This document shows, piece by piece, positions 34,729 to 44,213 of a stretch of 64,000 bases of DNA; the stretch's first letter is position 1; the number at the start of each line of letters is the position of its first letter. A program made the translations under genes and the position numbers. Below the pieces are notes generated by a model. The model had not been told where the DNA came from. It saw nothing but the letters and a program-made list of their open reading frames with translations, and did no database searches. Origin of the DNA: Celeribacter ethanolicus (lineage in GTDB: Bacteria > Pseudomonadota > Alphaproteobacteria > Rhodobacterales > Rhodobacteraceae); assembly GCF_001550095.1 (NCBI RefSeq), contig NZ_LRUC01000045.1, forward strand, positions 1-64,000, given 5' to 3'.

Positions 34729-36060
34729 TCAGCGCTCCTCGGGAATGGCCCACAATTCCAGCTCCAGCCCCGGCCATGCGCCCGCGAAATGCATGCCGAT
34801 GGCAGGCGCGATCGAGAAGTCGCGCCACAGCGGGCTGGTCTTGTCGACGAGGAAATAGACGTGGTTGGCGACCACGCGGATCTGCGGCGGCGGATTCGGA
34901 ATATGCACCAGCGGGATGCCAGGCATGTTGTTGACGATGATCTCCTTCATCCGGGTCGAGGGGCCGAGCTTGCAGAGCTGCGGGAACTGGCCCTGGATCT
35001 GGGTGAGCGGCAGGGCCGCGGAGACCTCGACGATAAACGTCGCATTGGCGAAGAGATTCGGATCGCCCACGAGGGCGGCGAAACTGTTTTCGCGGCGCTG
35101 TTCGAGCGGCAGGCGCAGCGCACGCCCGAGATCGCGCGACAGGAACCGGCGGATGTCGTCGACCAGCGGCTTGAACGTCTCTTTCGGCTTGTCGTGGCGA
35201 TAGCTGTAATCGCGCGCCTTGCGCGCGCCGTCCTCGAATGTCGACAGCTCGCCCGCGAATCCCACAAGCAATTCATACATCCGTTCGGGATGCACGGCGG
35301 GCATGGCCTGAATATGTTTGAGCTGCGGCAGCACGCGGTTGAGAACCATCAGCATGAGATAGTCCTTGTCCTGCATCCCCCCGCCCGAGGTCGGATCGGC
35401 GGCATAGCGCGCGAGGACTTCGAGCCGGGCTTCGACCGCGCCCATCACCGCCTTGAGAAAGCCCGCATAGGCCCTGTGGCACGAGATGATCAGCCCCACC
35501 GGCGGTTCGGTCTTGTCCAGCGTGACGACCGCGCCGTCCTGCACATCGACGATGCGCCCGAGCGGGATACACTGATAGCCCTCACGCGGGGTGTCGCGGA
35601 TGACCAGTTCGAGACGCGGCACGGCGACCTCGATCTGATCCTCGGTGCGCGAGACGGCGGTGACATCAGTCACCCCCTGTTCTTCGGCCAGAATATAGCG
35701 GGTGCTCATGTCCTCGGGCATACCGACTTCACGCTCGTTTTGCGGAATGTTCGGCACGGTGAGCCAGATGGTTTTCCCCGTCGCGCTTTCGTTGACGAGC
35801 ACCTCACGCGGCAGCGGGCTTGTGTGCGGCGCGTCGAACGGCGTGCCGTCGGGCATGATTCCGGACACGTTTTCGAGTTCCAGCCGCCCCTGACGGAGCT
35901 GACTCTCGTCAAAAGACATTTCGGCAATGCCCCATGGAAAGGGCGTGATCTGAGCCGTGCGGTTGGCGATCAGTTTTTCGACATATCTGTCCGCTTGCTG
36001 GAAATGCTGGGGCTTAATGAAAAGCCCTTCTTTCCAAGCCACCTTACTAAACCGAGACAT
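34729..36060 (-). CDS. tssK: T6SS baseplate protein TssK
   Basis: A 443-aa TssK/VasE/ImpJ protein that links the baseplate (TssFGE) to TssL/TssM as trimers. The start ATG at 36060 gives the conserved opening V-x-W-x-E-G-L-F-I-K-P-Q-H-F-Q-Q; an upstream in-frame start at 36105 adds non-conserved residues. Later typical segments are G-Y-Q-C-I-P-L-G-R-I and the C-terminal H-I-P-N-P-P. It is the first gene of the reverse T6SS operon tssKLM-tagF-pppA-ppkA and its stop directly abuts the tssL start. Confidence 0.95.
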   Translation of the reverse strand: MSRFSKVAWKEGLFIKPQHFQQADRYVEKLIANRTAQITPFPWGIAEMSFDESQLRQGRLELENVSGIMPDGTPFDAPHTSPLPREVLVNESATGKTIWLTVPNIPQNEREVGMPEDMSTRYILAEEQGVTDVTAVSRTEDQIEVAVPRLELVIRDTPREGYQCIPLGRIVDVQDGAVVTLDKTEPPVGLIISCHRAYAGFLKAVMGAVEARLEVLARYAADPTSGGGMQDKDYLMLMVLNRVLPQLKHIQAMPAVHPERMYELLVGFAGELSTFEDGARKARDYSYRHDKPKETFKPLVDDIRRFLSRDLGRALRLPLEQRRENSFAALVGDPNLFANATFIVEVSAALPLTQIQGQFPQLCKLGPSTRMKEIIVNNMPGIPLVHIPNPPPQIRVVANHVYFLVDKTSPLWRDFSIAPAIGMHFAGAWPGLELELWAIPEER

Positions 36061-36116
36061 GGCCCAAAACACTCCCCGAAAGCGAACATGTGCAACAATT
36101 GCCAATATGATGGCGA

Positions 36117-36145
36117 ACTTAACGGGCGCCGATCCAGAAGGTCAA
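36117..36145 (-). promoter_or_regulatory. Possible promoter of the tssKLM operon
   Basis: On the minus strand TTGACC (36140-36145) and TTAAGT (36117-36122) are spaced by 17 bases. The tssK start codon is 56 bases beyond the -10. The -35 is good and the -10 is fair. Confidence 0.35.
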
Positions 36146-36737
36146 GGATACGTTGCAGGGCGCTTTCCCCATTGCATTTTTCCAGACGACCTTTCTCGCG
36201 ATACACAACTGGCTTTGGCCCTGTTCACATCCACGATTTCCGACCGTCTTGCGAGGGTGATCGCCAAACGCCATGCGCAGCGCCGTGGCTCTGGACAGAC
36301 CGTTCGAAACCACCCTTCAAATCGCGATCCTGTCCCCGATGCGGTCCACTCTGGCAAAAACCGCCCTGCCCTTACCGGGACATATCGGGCCTCGGCGCGC
36401 CCCTGTTCGAAATACATGATACGACCGATGGTATTGCCCGGACCTTCGGGACCGGCGCAGCATGCATGACAGCCGAAGATCGGCCATGACAGCGCCCGGG
36501 CAAGGGATGTCCGCCATGCGCGATATAGGCCCGTGTCATCGCGACGGCGGCACTCCGATCCCCGAAGATCGACGCATTTCCGCGCGGACACTATATCATA
36601 GGGAATGATCGTCGAGACATCCGGCCTTGCCCCGGCCTCGACCAACTGCGATCCGCGGCGGTCCCGGAAGGCGTCATACGCAGACCTGTTGTCGAACAGG
36701 TTCTGCATGGCCGCGTCTCCCTCGACACACAGGCAAC
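36146..36737. other. Intergenic stretch without a convincing gene
   Basis: About 590 bases between the tssK promoter region and the end of the AraC-type regulator gene. Open frames exist on both strands but have Cys/Arg/Trp-rich translations, no ribosome binding site and no recognisable domain. No terminator with a U-tract, tRNA or repeat was seen. It marks the end of the T6SS locus. Confidence 0.5.
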
Positions 36738-37769
36738 TCACGGGGGAAATGGGCGCGAAACGCCTGCGGCGAAGGGGCCAGTGCGGGGCGACGTAGGGTG
36801 AGATCGGCAAAAGTGCTCACGATACTCAGCGGGCGTCGTTTTCACCCGGCGCAGGAAGGCCCTGCGCAGGGTGTCAGGCCCGGCGAATCCACAAAGCGAA
36901 GCGATGCTCTTGAGCGGAGCATCGGTCTCCTCAAGCGCGCGGCGCACCGCATCAACACGGGCATATTCGACGAAAGCCGCGGGGGTTATCCCGGCTTCGG
37001 CCAGAAACAAGCGGGAAAAGTTACGCGGGCTCATACCCACGCGCTGCGCAAGCGCCGCCACGGACAGATCCGCCGAGACATTGTCCAAAATCCAGCCCTG
37101 AACCTGTGCAATCCGCCCCTCTTGCGCCATCTGCGCCGCCAGATGCGCGCTGAACTGAGACTGGCCTCCGGGGCGTTTCAGGAACACCACCAACCGCTGC
37201 GCCACACGCATCGCGATCTCATGCCCGTGGTCCTCCTCAATGAGGCGCAGCGCAAGGTCGATCCCCGCCGTCACCCCGGCTGAGGTATAGAGCCCCCCAT
37301 CTTCGACATAGATCGCATCGGGAAGCACATCGGCGCCCGGGCAGCACGTCGCAAGCTCTGCCGCATGTTGCCAATGGGTGGTCGCTTGCCGCCCCTCCAG
37401 CAGCCCGGCTTCGGCGAGGAAAAACGCCCCGGTACACACGGAGCCGATCCGGCGCACGTCTCCGGCCCGCGCGCGGAGCCAAGCGGAAAAGACGGGGAAA
37501 TCGTCCGCGCGATCATATCGCGGCGTTCCGGCCACCAGAAGCGTGTCGATCCCTTCGGGGATCTCGGCGAATTCCGCATCCAGCATCAGGGTCATCGCAC
37601 CCGCGCGCACCTGACGGGCGCCATCCACAGACACGAGTTGCATGTCGTAGCAGGCCTCTCCCATCAGCCGATTGGCCTCCAAAAAGCAATCGAGCGGCCC
37701 GGAGACATCCAGCGATTGCGCGTCTGGCGGGATGCAGATCACCACCCGGATTTTGTGCTGTGCGGACAT
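36738..37769 (-). CDS. GlxA-type transcription regulator (DJ-1/PfpI + AraC HTH)
   Basis: A 343-aa GlxA-family regulator. The N-terminal ~190 residues are a DJ-1/PfpI-like domain (L-D-V-S-G-P-L-D-C-F; nucleophile-elbow-like G-S-V-C-T-G-A-F). The C-terminal part (about 215-320) is an AraC/XylS double helix-turn-helix with M-S-P-R-N-F-S-R-L-F. Relatives control amine, glycine-betaine, arginine or oxidative-stress genes. It is divergent from gst, and the spacer holds a perfect 17-bp inverted repeat. A direct role in controlling gst and the ureohydrolase gene is inferred. Confidence 0.88.
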   Translation of the reverse strand: MSAQHKIRVVICIPPDAQSLDVSGPLDCFLEANRLMGEACYDMQLVSVDGARQVRAGAMTLMLDAEFAEIPEGIDTLLVAGTPRYDRADDFPVFSAWLRARAGDVRRIGSVCTGAFFLAEAGLLEGRQATTHWQHAAELATCCPGADVLPDAIYVEDGGLYTSAGVTAGIDLALRLIEEDHGHEIAMRVAQRLVVFLKRPGGQSQFSAHLAAQMAQEGRIAQVQGWILDNVSADLSVAALAQRVGMSPRNFSRLFLAEAGITPAAFVEYARVDAVRRALEETDAPLKSIASLCGFAGPDTLRRAFLRRVKTTPAEYREHFCRSHPTSPRTGPFAAGVSRPFPP

Positions 37770-37789
37770 GACGTCCCTTTCTGACGGCT

Positions 37790-37830
37790 CTTTGTCTTCA
37801 ATCGTCTTTTCACGACGATTGAAGACAAAG
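37790..37830. promoter_or_regulatory. Perfect 17-bp inverted repeat between divergent genes
   Basis: CTTTGTCTTCAATCGTC (37790-37806) is followed by a 7-base spacer and its exact reverse complement (37814-37830). It lies 20 bases from the regulator start and 45 bases from the gst start. It may be the operator of the GlxA-type regulator or a hairpin in both leader transcripts. No U-tract follows. Confidence 0.7.
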
Positions 37831-37875
37831 CTACCCGAAGACTACGATTAATCACAAGAAAATAAGGAGTTATCC

Positions 37876-38517
37876 ATGTACACGCTCTACTATTACCCCG
37901 CGAACGCCAACGCGGCACCACATATGATGCTGGAAGAAATCGGCACCGCTTTCGAGCTGTCCCTCGTGGACCGCAAGACCGAAGCCCAGAAGTCCGCAGC
38001 CTTTCTCGCGATCAATCCGAACGGGCGCATCCCGGCGCTGAGCGACGGCGGTCTGGTGATCTTCGAAGCGGCGGCGATTGCGCTGTATCTGGCGGACAAA
38101 CACCCCGGCGCGCACCTTGCCCCCGCCCCCGGCACACCGGAGCGCGCGCGGTTTTATCAATGGCTGATCTTCCTCACCAATTCCTTGCAGGAAGAGCTGA
38201 TGATCTGGCAATACCCCGAGCGCCTGACCGGCAGTGACACCCACGCCGAAGCGGTGGTCAAGGCCGGATCGGAGGCCCGGATCAACGCCTATCTCGACGT
38301 GATCGAGGCGCATCTGGCCGAGGACGGACCCTATTTCATGGGCGACAGGATCAGCGCCGCCGATTTCTATCTCACCATGCTCTGCCGCTGGGCCCGCCCC
38401 ATGGCCACGCCGCCGCGCAGCTACCCGTCGATTTCCCGCCTGCTCGATCTCATGACGAAACGCCCCTCGGTGCAACGTGCCTATGCCGCCGAAGGCATCG
38501 AAGACGGCATCGCCTGA
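37876..38517 (+). CDS. Glutathione S-transferase family protein
   Basis: A 213-aa soluble GST. The N-terminal thioredoxin-like domain (1-80) starts Y-T-L-Y-Y-Y-P and has N-P-N-G-R-I-P-A-L, the cis-Pro region that binds glutathione, and a later F-E-A-A-A-I-A-L-Y-L. The C-terminal domain is helical with G-D-R-I-S-A-A-D-F, the N-capping motif. AAGGAG seven bases upstream fixes the start. Substrate unknown. It lies 20 bases before the ureohydrolase gene, in one likely operon. Confidence 0.9.
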   Translation: MYTLYYYPANANAAPHMMLEEIGTAFELSLVDRKTEAQKSAAFLAINPNGRIPALSDGGLVIFEAAAIALYLADKHPGAHLAPAPGTPERARFYQWLIFLTNSLQEELMIWQYPERLTGSDTHAEAVVKAGSEARINAYLDVIEAHLAEDGPYFMGDRISAADFYLTMLCRWARPMATPPRSYPSISRLLDLMTKRPSVQRAYAAEGIEDGIA

Positions 38518-38537
38518 CCCTCGAAAGGATGAGAAAC

Positions 38538-39509
38538 ATGACACATAACCGCGATCTCCCCGACCGCATGAACCTGCCCTTCGTGGGGCTGGTCAGCTTT
38601 GCCGGACAACCAGCGCAGGAGGACTGGAGCCAGCTTAAAGGCGCCGATGTTGCCATTCTGGGCGTACCCATCGACACGGCCTCAAGCTATCGCGTCGGCA
38701 CCCGATTTGGGCCCCGCGCGATCCGCGAGGCCTCGATGTTCCACAGCTTTGGCCCCGAAGGCGTGTTCGATTTCGAGGATGAGGTGACCTATCTGAGCGC
38801 AGATGAGGTGCGGATCGTTGACGCAGGCGACAGCGATGTCATTTATGCCGACACGAAACGCAGCCTCACAAATGCCACCGAAGCGGTGCGCGCGCTTTTG
38901 GATCAGGGCACCCTGCCCTACATTTTGGGCGGCGATCATGCGATCACCATGGCGACCGTGGCGGCATACTCCGATAAACCGCCCCTCCACATCATCCATA
39001 TCGACGCGCATTTCGACTTTATCGACGAGCGCAACGGCATTTCCTGGGGTCACGGCAGCCCGATGCGGCGCTCCTCGGAAATGTCCCATGTGACCGGCAT
39101 CACCACTCTGGCGCCACACAACATGGCCTCGGTCAGCCGCAAGGATTACGAGGCGGCCCAGGCCTATGGCACCCATGTCGTGCCCCTGCGACGGCTGCGC
39201 CAACAGGGAGCCGCCGCCTCTCTGGCGCATCTGCCGGACGGGCAACGGGTCTATGTCTCCATCGACATCGACGCCTTCGACCCGTCCATCGCGCCAGGCA
39301 CCGCAACGATCAGCCATGGCGGGCTGAGCTATTACGAAGGCAAGGACATCCTGCGCGAAATCGCGTCACGGTTCGACGTCGTTGGCGTCGATTTCGTCGA
39401 GGTCTCGCCGCACTATGATCCGTCGGGGATCACCTCGCTTCTGGCGGCGCGACTGACACTCGATTTTCTGGGCGCGATCTTTCACGGCAAGCGCGTCGAA
39501 ACGTCGTGA
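38538..39509 (+). CDS. Agmatinase / guanidino-acid hydrolase family protein
   Basis: A 323-aa ureohydrolase that would release urea from a guanidino compound such as agmatine or guanidinobutyrate. The binuclear manganese motifs are complete: G-G-D-H-A-I-T, H-I-D-A-H-F-D and S-I-D-I-D-A-F-D-P. ATG 38538 is chosen because the AAAGGA at 38524-38529 overlaps the upstream ATG 38529. The exact substrate cannot be read from sequence. Pairing with a GST and a GlxA-type regulator suggests an inducible amine or guanidine pathway rather than polyamine housekeeping. Confidence 0.85.
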   Translation: MTHNRDLPDRMNLPFVGLVSFAGQPAQEDWSQLKGADVAILGVPIDTASSYRVGTRFGPRAIREASMFHSFGPEGVFDFEDEVTYLSADEVRIVDAGDSDVIYADTKRSLTNATEAVRALLDQGTLPYILGGDHAITMATVAAYSDKPPLHIIHIDAHFDFIDERNGISWGHGSPMRRSSEMSHVTGITTLAPHNMASVSRKDYEAAQAYGTHVVPLRRLRQQGAAASLAHLPDGQRVYVSIDIDAFDPSIAPGTATISHGGLSYYEGKDILREIASRFDVVGVDFVEVSPHYDPSGITSLLAARLTLDFLGAIFHGKRVETS

Positions 39510-39543
39510 CGGCCCCATCGCCCCAGAAGCTGGAGCGGGGCCG
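39510..39543. terminator. Hairpin between convergent ureohydrolase and nadC genes
   Basis: CGGCCCC (39510-39516) pairs with GGGGCCG (39537-39543) and an inner CCAG/CTGG pair stacks in the loop. There is no clear U-tract, so termination may be partial. The rest of the 102-base gap has no feature. Confidence 0.45.
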
Positions 39544-39611
39544 CCGATCCGTCCCGGGATGGAGCTGGCAGCCGAGGCGGACATGGGGGGACGGACATGG
39601 AATGGCGCATC

Positions 39612-40502
39612 TCACCCCGGCACGAAATCCAGACCGATGTCGAGCACCGGCGCGCTGTGGGTGATCCAGCCGAGCGAGATCAGATCGACGCCGGTCGCCG
39701 CCACAGAGGCCGCCGTATCGGGGGTGATGCCCCCCGACGCTTCGGTGATCGCGCGCCCGTCAACCATCGCCACCGCCTCGCGCAGCATGGCCGACGTCAT
39801 GTTGTCGAGCAATACGGCATCCGCCCCGATCTTCAACACCTCGACAAGCTGGTCGAGCGTGTCCACCTCGATCTCGATCTTGACCAGATGCCCCACGGTG
39901 GCACGCACGCCCTCAAGTGCCGGACGAATGCCGCCTGCCAGCGCGATATGATTGTCCTTGATCAGCACCGCATCGGCCAGCGAATAGCGGTGGTTCATGC
40001 CGCCCCCCGCCCGCACGGCGTATTTCTCAAGCGCGCGAAGACCCGGCGTGGTCTTGCGGGTACAGGCAATCGCCGCCCCGGTCCCCGCCACCGCGCGCAC
40101 CAGCTCCGCCGTGACCGTCGCGATCCCGGACAGATGCCCCATGAAGTTGAGCGCCGTGCGTTCGGCGGTCAACAGGCTGCGGGACGGCCCCTCGAACGTG
40201 GCGATCTGCGTGCCGGGCGTGACCAAAGCGCCATCTTCGACCAGTCGGGTGACGGTGATTTTGGGATCGACGAGGTGACAGGCGATCTCGGCACAATCGA
40301 GTCCCGCGATCACGCCGTCATGGCGCGACACTGCGGTGACGACGGAGCGATGCTCCGCCGGGATTGCCCCCATCGAGGTGATGTCGCCCGCCAGCCCGAG
40401 GTCTTCCTCAAGCGCCCGGCGCACCACAGGTTCGATCATCAGATGCGGCAGCGGGGCCAGAAAGGGGGGCTGAAAAGAAGCCCGAAAAGAAGTCTGGGTC
40501 AC
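39612..40502 (-). CDS. nadC: Quinolinate phosphoribosyltransferase (NadC)
   Basis: A 296-aa NadC that makes nicotinate mononucleotide from quinolinate and PRPP. Family motifs include E-D-x-x-x-x-G-D-I-T-S near 33-43, E-R-T-A-L-N-F-M-G-H-L-S-G-I-A-T, T-R-K-T-T-P-G-L-R, and K-D-N-H-I. The C-terminal S-G-G-I-T and I-S-L-G-W-I-T-H-S-A close the barrel. Last gene of nadABC; its start overlaps the nadB stop by four bases. Confidence 0.95.
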   Translation of the reverse strand: MTQTSFRASFQPPFLAPLPHLMIEPVVRRALEEDLGLAGDITSMGAIPAEHRSVVTAVSRHDGVIAGLDCAEIACHLVDPKITVTRLVEDGALVTPGTQIATFEGPSRSLLTAERTALNFMGHLSGIATVTAELVRAVAGTGAAIACTRKTTPGLRALEKYAVRAGGGMNHRYSLADAVLIKDNHIALAGGIRPALEGVRATVGHLVKIEIEVDTLDQLVEVLKIGADAVLLDNMTSAMLREAVAMVDGRAITEASGGITPDTAASVAATGVDLISLGWITHSAPVLDIGLDFVPG

Positions 40503-42094
40503 GTTACGATCTCCGGTTGAGGGATGGACTCGACGGCAAGGAGCGCGCCGCTGGTGTCGAAAATTTCATTGAGCGTCATACGACGACGGACAGGTTTCGC
40601 CGCGGTCCCGGGAAAATCGCTGCGGGCATGGCCGCCACGGGATTCTGCGCGAAGGGATGCGAAGCAGGCAATGCCAAGCGCCACGATGGCCGCATCCGCC
40701 TCTGGTCCCTCCGCCATCGCCAGAGGGCGCAAGTCACGCAAAGCGGTCGCGATCCCGGCCCCGTCCCGGATCATCCCGAGATGGCGCGAGACGATGGCGC
40801 GCACCTCTGCGGTCTCCGGTCGCGGCAAGACCTGCGGTGCAGTGCGCGGCGCGGCTTGCGGTCCCGTCACGGCATGCGCCGAAATGTCCCGCGCCGCGCT
40901 GCGCCCCATCACCACCGCCTCCAAAAGTGAATTGCTTGCCAGCCGGTTGGCCCCATGCAGCCCCGTCGCGGCACATTCTCCCACGGCCCAAAGCCCCGGC
41001 ACAAAGCTGCGCCCGCGCAGATCCGTCGCAATCCCACCCATGTAGTAATGCGCCGCCGGGCGCACCGGGATCGGGTCTCGTGCCGGGTCAATTCCGGCCT
41101 CAACACAAAACTGATGAATGATCGGAAATTTCGCGGCAAAGCCATCACCAATCGCCCGCGTCGCATCGAGGAACACGCGCTCCCCTTGGGCAATCTGTGC
41201 GTGGATCGCACGGGCCACGACATCGCGCGGAGCCAGTTCCGCACCGGGCGTGTCGGCCATGAAGCGCGCGCCCGATGCGTTCACCAACCACGCCCCCGCG
41301 CCCCGCACCGCTTCGCTCACCAGCGCCAGCGGCGTGCGCGGCACATCGAGCGCCGTTGGGTGAAACTGCACGAATTCCAGATCGGTGAGCACAGCCCCCG
41401 CGCGCGCGGCCATCATCACCCCTTGTCCGACATTGCCGCGCGGGTTCGTGGTCGCATCGTAAAGCCCGCCGAGGCCACCCGTGGCCAGAACCACATTCGC
41501 GGTCGGCAGGATCGCCGCCTCTGCGTCGGTCTGAAGCCACAGCCCGCTCACGGCCCCGTCGGTCACACAGACCCGCCGCACTTCGACCTCGGTCAGGCAG
41601 GTGATCGACGGCGTGTTCAGCACGGCAGTGACCAGCGCCTCGGTGATCGCCGCGCCCGATCCGTCGCCACCCGCGTGCAGGATGCGGTGCCGCCCATGCG
41701 CGGCCTCAAGCCCGAGCGTATAGGCGCCGGTCGCATCGCGATCAAAGCGCACACCGTAGTGTTCGAGCCGCTCGATCGCCGCGCGCGCCTGCGTGAGAAT
41801 TCCCCACGTCGCCGCCGGATCGCAAAGCCCCGCGCCCGCGCGCAGCGTGTCGTCAATATGCTGCTCCGGGTCGTCCTCCGGTCCGACACTGGCGGCGATC
41901 CCGCCCTGCGCCCAGAGGCTCGAACTTTCCCGGCCAAGCGCCGCCTTGGTCACAAGCACCACGGGGCGTGGCGCCAGTTCGAGCGCGATCATCAGCCCGG
42001 CAATGCCGCTGCCGACCACCGCGATCTGTCCGGCCAAAGGCGCGATGCGATCCACAAGGGGGGCGTCCTGAGGGCGCGCGGAGGTGGTCATCAC
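40499..42094 (-). CDS. nadB: L-aspartate oxidase (NadB)
   Basis: A 531-aa flavoenzyme that oxidises L-aspartate to iminoaspartate for NadA. The N-terminal FAD motif is G-S-G-I-A-G-L. Other family parts are [19 protein letters not shown], and H-Y-Y-M-G-G-I near 345. The C-terminal helical domain is present. Length is normal. It overlaps nadA and nadC by four bases on each side. Confidence 0.95.
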   Translation of the reverse strand: MMTTSARPQDAPLVDRIAPLAGQIAVVGSGIAGLMIALELAPRPVVLVTKAALGRESSSLWAQGGIAASVGPEDDPEQHIDDTLRAGAGLCDPAATWGILTQARAAIERLEHYGVRFDRDATGAYTLGLEAAHGRHRILHAGGDGSGAAITEALVTAVLNTPSITCLTEVEVRRVCVTDGAVSGLWLQTDAEAAILPTANVVLATGGLGGLYDATTNPRGNVGQGVMMAARAGAVLTDLEFVQFHPTALDVPRTPLALVSEAVRGAGAWLVNASGARFMADTPGAELAPRDVVARAIHAQIAQGERVFLDATRAIGDGFAAKFPIIHQFCVEAGIDPARDPIPVRPAAHYYMGGIATDLRGRSFVPGLWAVGECAATGLHGANRLASNSLLEAVVMGRSAARDISAHAVTGPQAAPRTAPQVLPRPETAEVRAIVSRHLGMIRDGAGIATALRDLRPLAMAEGPEADAAIVALGIACFASLRAESRGGHARSDFPGTAAKPVRRRMTLNEIFDTSGALLAVESIPQPEIVT

Positions 42095-43062
42095 ACCGCC
42101 AGCATCCGCTCGACCGCGCGGCGTGCGTCATCGGCCACCGCCGGGTCGATGGTGACCTCATGCTGCCCGGTTTCCAGCGCCGTGCGGATATTCGCGAGGC
42201 TGATTTTCTTCATATGCGGGCAGAGGTTGCAGGGCCGGACGAACTCCACATCCGGGTGGTTCACCGCCACGTTGTCGCTCATCGAGCATTCGGTCAGAAG
42301 CAACACGCGGGCGGGTTTCTTGTCTCCGACGAAATCGGACATCACCGCCGTGGAGCCGGAGAAATCGGCCTCCGCCACCACCTCTGGCGGGCATTCCGGG
42401 TGCGCCAGAACGGTGACGCCCGGATAGGCCTCGCGCATGCTGCGCACATCCTGCGGGGTGAACAATTCATGCACCTCGCAATGGCCTTTCCACGCGATCA
42501 GTTCGACATCCGTTTGCTGTGCGACATTCTGCGCCAGATATTCGTCGGGCAGCATCAGCACCTTGTCGACGCCCAAGGATTCGACGACCTGTTTGGCATT
42601 GCCGGAGGTGCAGCAAATGTCCGACGCCGCTTTCACCGCCGCCGAAGTGTTGACATAGGTGACGACCGGCACGCCGGGATGGGCCGCCCGCAAGAGCGCG
42701 ATGTCCTCGGGCGTGATCGAATCCGCGAGCGAGCACCCTGCGCCCATGTCGGGGATCAGCACGGTCTTGCCCGGATTCAGGAGCTTGGCGGTTTCCGCCA
42801 TGAAATGCACCCCGGCCAGCACGATGACATCGGCCTCGACCTCCACCGCCTTGCGCGCCAGTGCCAGACTGTCGCCGACGATATCCGCCACGCCGTGAAA
42901 GATTTCCGGCGTCTGGTAATTATGCGCGAGGATCACGGCGTTTTTCTCGCGTTTCAGTCTGAGAATGGCCTCGATATCGTCCTCGAACAGCATCCAGTCG
43001 GGCTGCGGGATGATCTTCGACACGCGATCATAAAGCTCGGGCAGGCGCAGGGTTGTCATCAT
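42091..43062 (-). CDS. nadA: Quinolinate synthase (NadA)
   Basis: A 323-aa 4Fe-4S enzyme that condenses iminoaspartate with dihydroxyacetone phosphate to quinolinate. The three cluster cysteines are visible in G-A-G-C-S, H-P-E-C-P and [14 protein letters not shown] near 46 binds substrate. First gene of the operon; GGAGGATATG just upstream is a strong ribosome binding site. Two matching operator-like boxes lie in its promoter. Confidence 0.95.
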   Translation of the reverse strand: MMTTLRLPELYDRVSKIIPQPDWMLFEDDIEAILRLKREKNAVILAHNYQTPEIFHGVADIVGDSLALARKAVEVEADVIVLAGVHFMAETAKLLNPGKTVLIPDMGAGCSLADSITPEDIALLRAAHPGVPVVTYVNTSAAVKAASDICCTSGNAKQVVESLGVDKVLMLPDEYLAQNVAQQTDVELIAWKGHCEVHELFTPQDVRSMREAYPGVTVLAHPECPPEVVAEADFSGSTAVMSDFVGDKKPARVLLLTECSMSDNVAVNHPDVEFVRPCNLCPHMKKISLANIRTALETGQHEVTIDPAVADDARRAVERMLAV

Positions 43063-43070
43063 ATCCTCCT

Positions 43071-43128
43071 TGTACTCGACTTGAGTACATCTGAGACCTG
43101 ACTTATTCTCGATTTGAGTTTATGTCAA
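43071..43128 (-). promoter_or_regulatory. nadA promoter with two NadQ-like boxes
   Basis: On the minus strand TTGACA (43123-43128) and ATAAGT (43101-43106) form a sigma-70-type promoter with a 16-base spacer. Box 1, TGTACTCGACTTGAGTACA on the plus strand (43071-43089), has perfect 7-bp arms. Box 2, TTCTCGATTTGAGTT (43106-43120), fits the same pattern and fills the promoter spacer. The boxes are 33 bases apart, about three helical turns. The layout fits repression of nadABC by the product of the upstream gene. Confidence 0.65.
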
Positions 43129-43167
43129 GTGCATGACAATGGGACCTCTGATTTCTGGAATGGCCTG

Positions 43168-44094
43168 TCAGTGTCGGGAATACGGCAGGCGCGCGCCCGA
43201 CAGCGCGCTCGCTTCCAGAATGGCGGGACGATAGCGGAACAGCTTGGCCGGTCGCCCACCCGTCTCGCTCGACATCGCGCCAGTTTCCTCGATCAGATTC
43301 TGCTGGTCGATCTGGCGACGGAAATTCGATTTATGGAGCCTGAGCCCTGCCAATGCTTCGGTCATCCGCTGAAGATCCAGAAGCGTGAAACTGTCGGGCA
43401 TGAGTTCGAACACCACCGGGTAATATTTGATCTTCGCCCGAAGCCGCGTGATCCCTGTGGCCAGAATGCGCCGGTGGTCCCCCGCCATCTGCCGCCCAAA
43501 GCCCGGCACCTTCTCGAGCTGTGCCTCATAGATCATCTCATAGCGCTGCAAAACGAGATCTTCGTTCCAGACCATCCCGTTCAATCCGAACAGAAATTCG
43601 ACACTCTGACGTCGGGTGACATCCTCCCCCGCCCAGTCCAGAAGCCGTCCGGTGATCTCATCCATGACCGCAGGACGCCCTTCGCGGCGATCTTCCCATG
43701 GGAAATACTCGTACCAACTCCGCCATTCCGGTCGCGCGTCGCCCAGGGCCACCTGTTCACGCACCAGCCCGAGATACCCGATGGAAATGTGCCGCGGCTG
43801 ACGCTGAGGGTCCGACGCCTCCCCTGCCCGGTCGCGATCGGCAAAGGTGTAAAGCTGTTCGAGATAGCCCACCGGATGCCCGGTCTGGCTTTCGATCCAG
43901 GCGCGCAACCCGCTTTGCAGACTGCGATGCCCGGTCTCGAAGGGACCCGAGGGCAGTGCCGCCCCGGCGCCAAGCGTCATGACCCGCGGCTCATTGTCGG
44001 TCACAGCAACGAGCACGGCGATCAGTTCGGCATGGGCGAGATTCTCGGGCAAAGGGATCGTCCTGTGATCAAAAGATAAACCTGTCGGCCTCAA
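43168..44094 (-). CDS. nadQ: NadQ-like Nudix-related regulator of NAD synthesis
   Basis: About 308 aa from TTG 44094; the frame is open up to 44229, but that part includes an 8-bp inverted repeat and reads like leader sequence, so the start is uncertain. The N-terminal half is Nudix-like (V-L-V-A-V-T-D-N-E-P-R-V, A-L-P-S-G-P-F-E, G-L-R-A-W, Y-L-E-Q-L-Y-T-F) but without a full catalytic Nudix box. The C-terminal ~100 residues look like a winged helix (L-x-K-S-N-F-R-R-Q-I). This is the layout I know for alphaproteobacterial NadQ, which controls nadABC. The gene lies 105 bases upstream of nadA in the same direction. Confidence 0.75.
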   Translation of the reverse strand: MRPTGLSFDHRTIPLPENLAHAELIAVLVAVTDNEPRVMTLGAGAALPSGPFETGHRSLQSGLRAWIESQTGHPVGYLEQLYTFADRDRAGEASDPQRQPRHISIGYLGLVREQVALGDARPEWRSWYEYFPWEDRREGRPAVMDEITGRLLDWAGEDVTRRQSVEFLFGLNGMVWNEDLVLQRYEMIYEAQLEKVPGFGRQMAGDHRRILATGITRLRAKIKYYPVVFELMPDSFTLLDLQRMTEALAGLRLHKSNFRRQIDQQNLIEETGAMSSETGGRPAKLFRYRPAILEASALSGARLPYSRH

Positions 44095-44129
44095 ACTGGC
44101 CGCAGTCCCGTTTACCTTGCCCGTCCGGG

Positions 44130-44152
44130 TTTCGATAGATTCCTTATCGAAA
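44130..44152. promoter_or_regulatory. Inverted repeat upstream of nadQ
   Basis: TTTCGATA (44130-44137) and TATCGAAA (44145-44152) form perfect 8-bp arms around a 7-base gap, between the likely nadQ start and the thiamine promoter. It could be an operator. Its sequence differs from the nadA boxes. Confidence 0.4.
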
Positions 44153-44213
44153 AAACAAACCTTCTGGTCGATTTTTTCCGTTCCCCCCCTTTCATGACAG
44201 GCAGCCCCCCCGG

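Noticed and set aside
36142-36810. Minus-strand frame of 222 codons upstream of tssK
   Set aside because: Cys/Arg/Trp-rich, no ribosome binding site, overlaps the AraC-type regulator on the same strand in another frame and the candidate tssK promoter.
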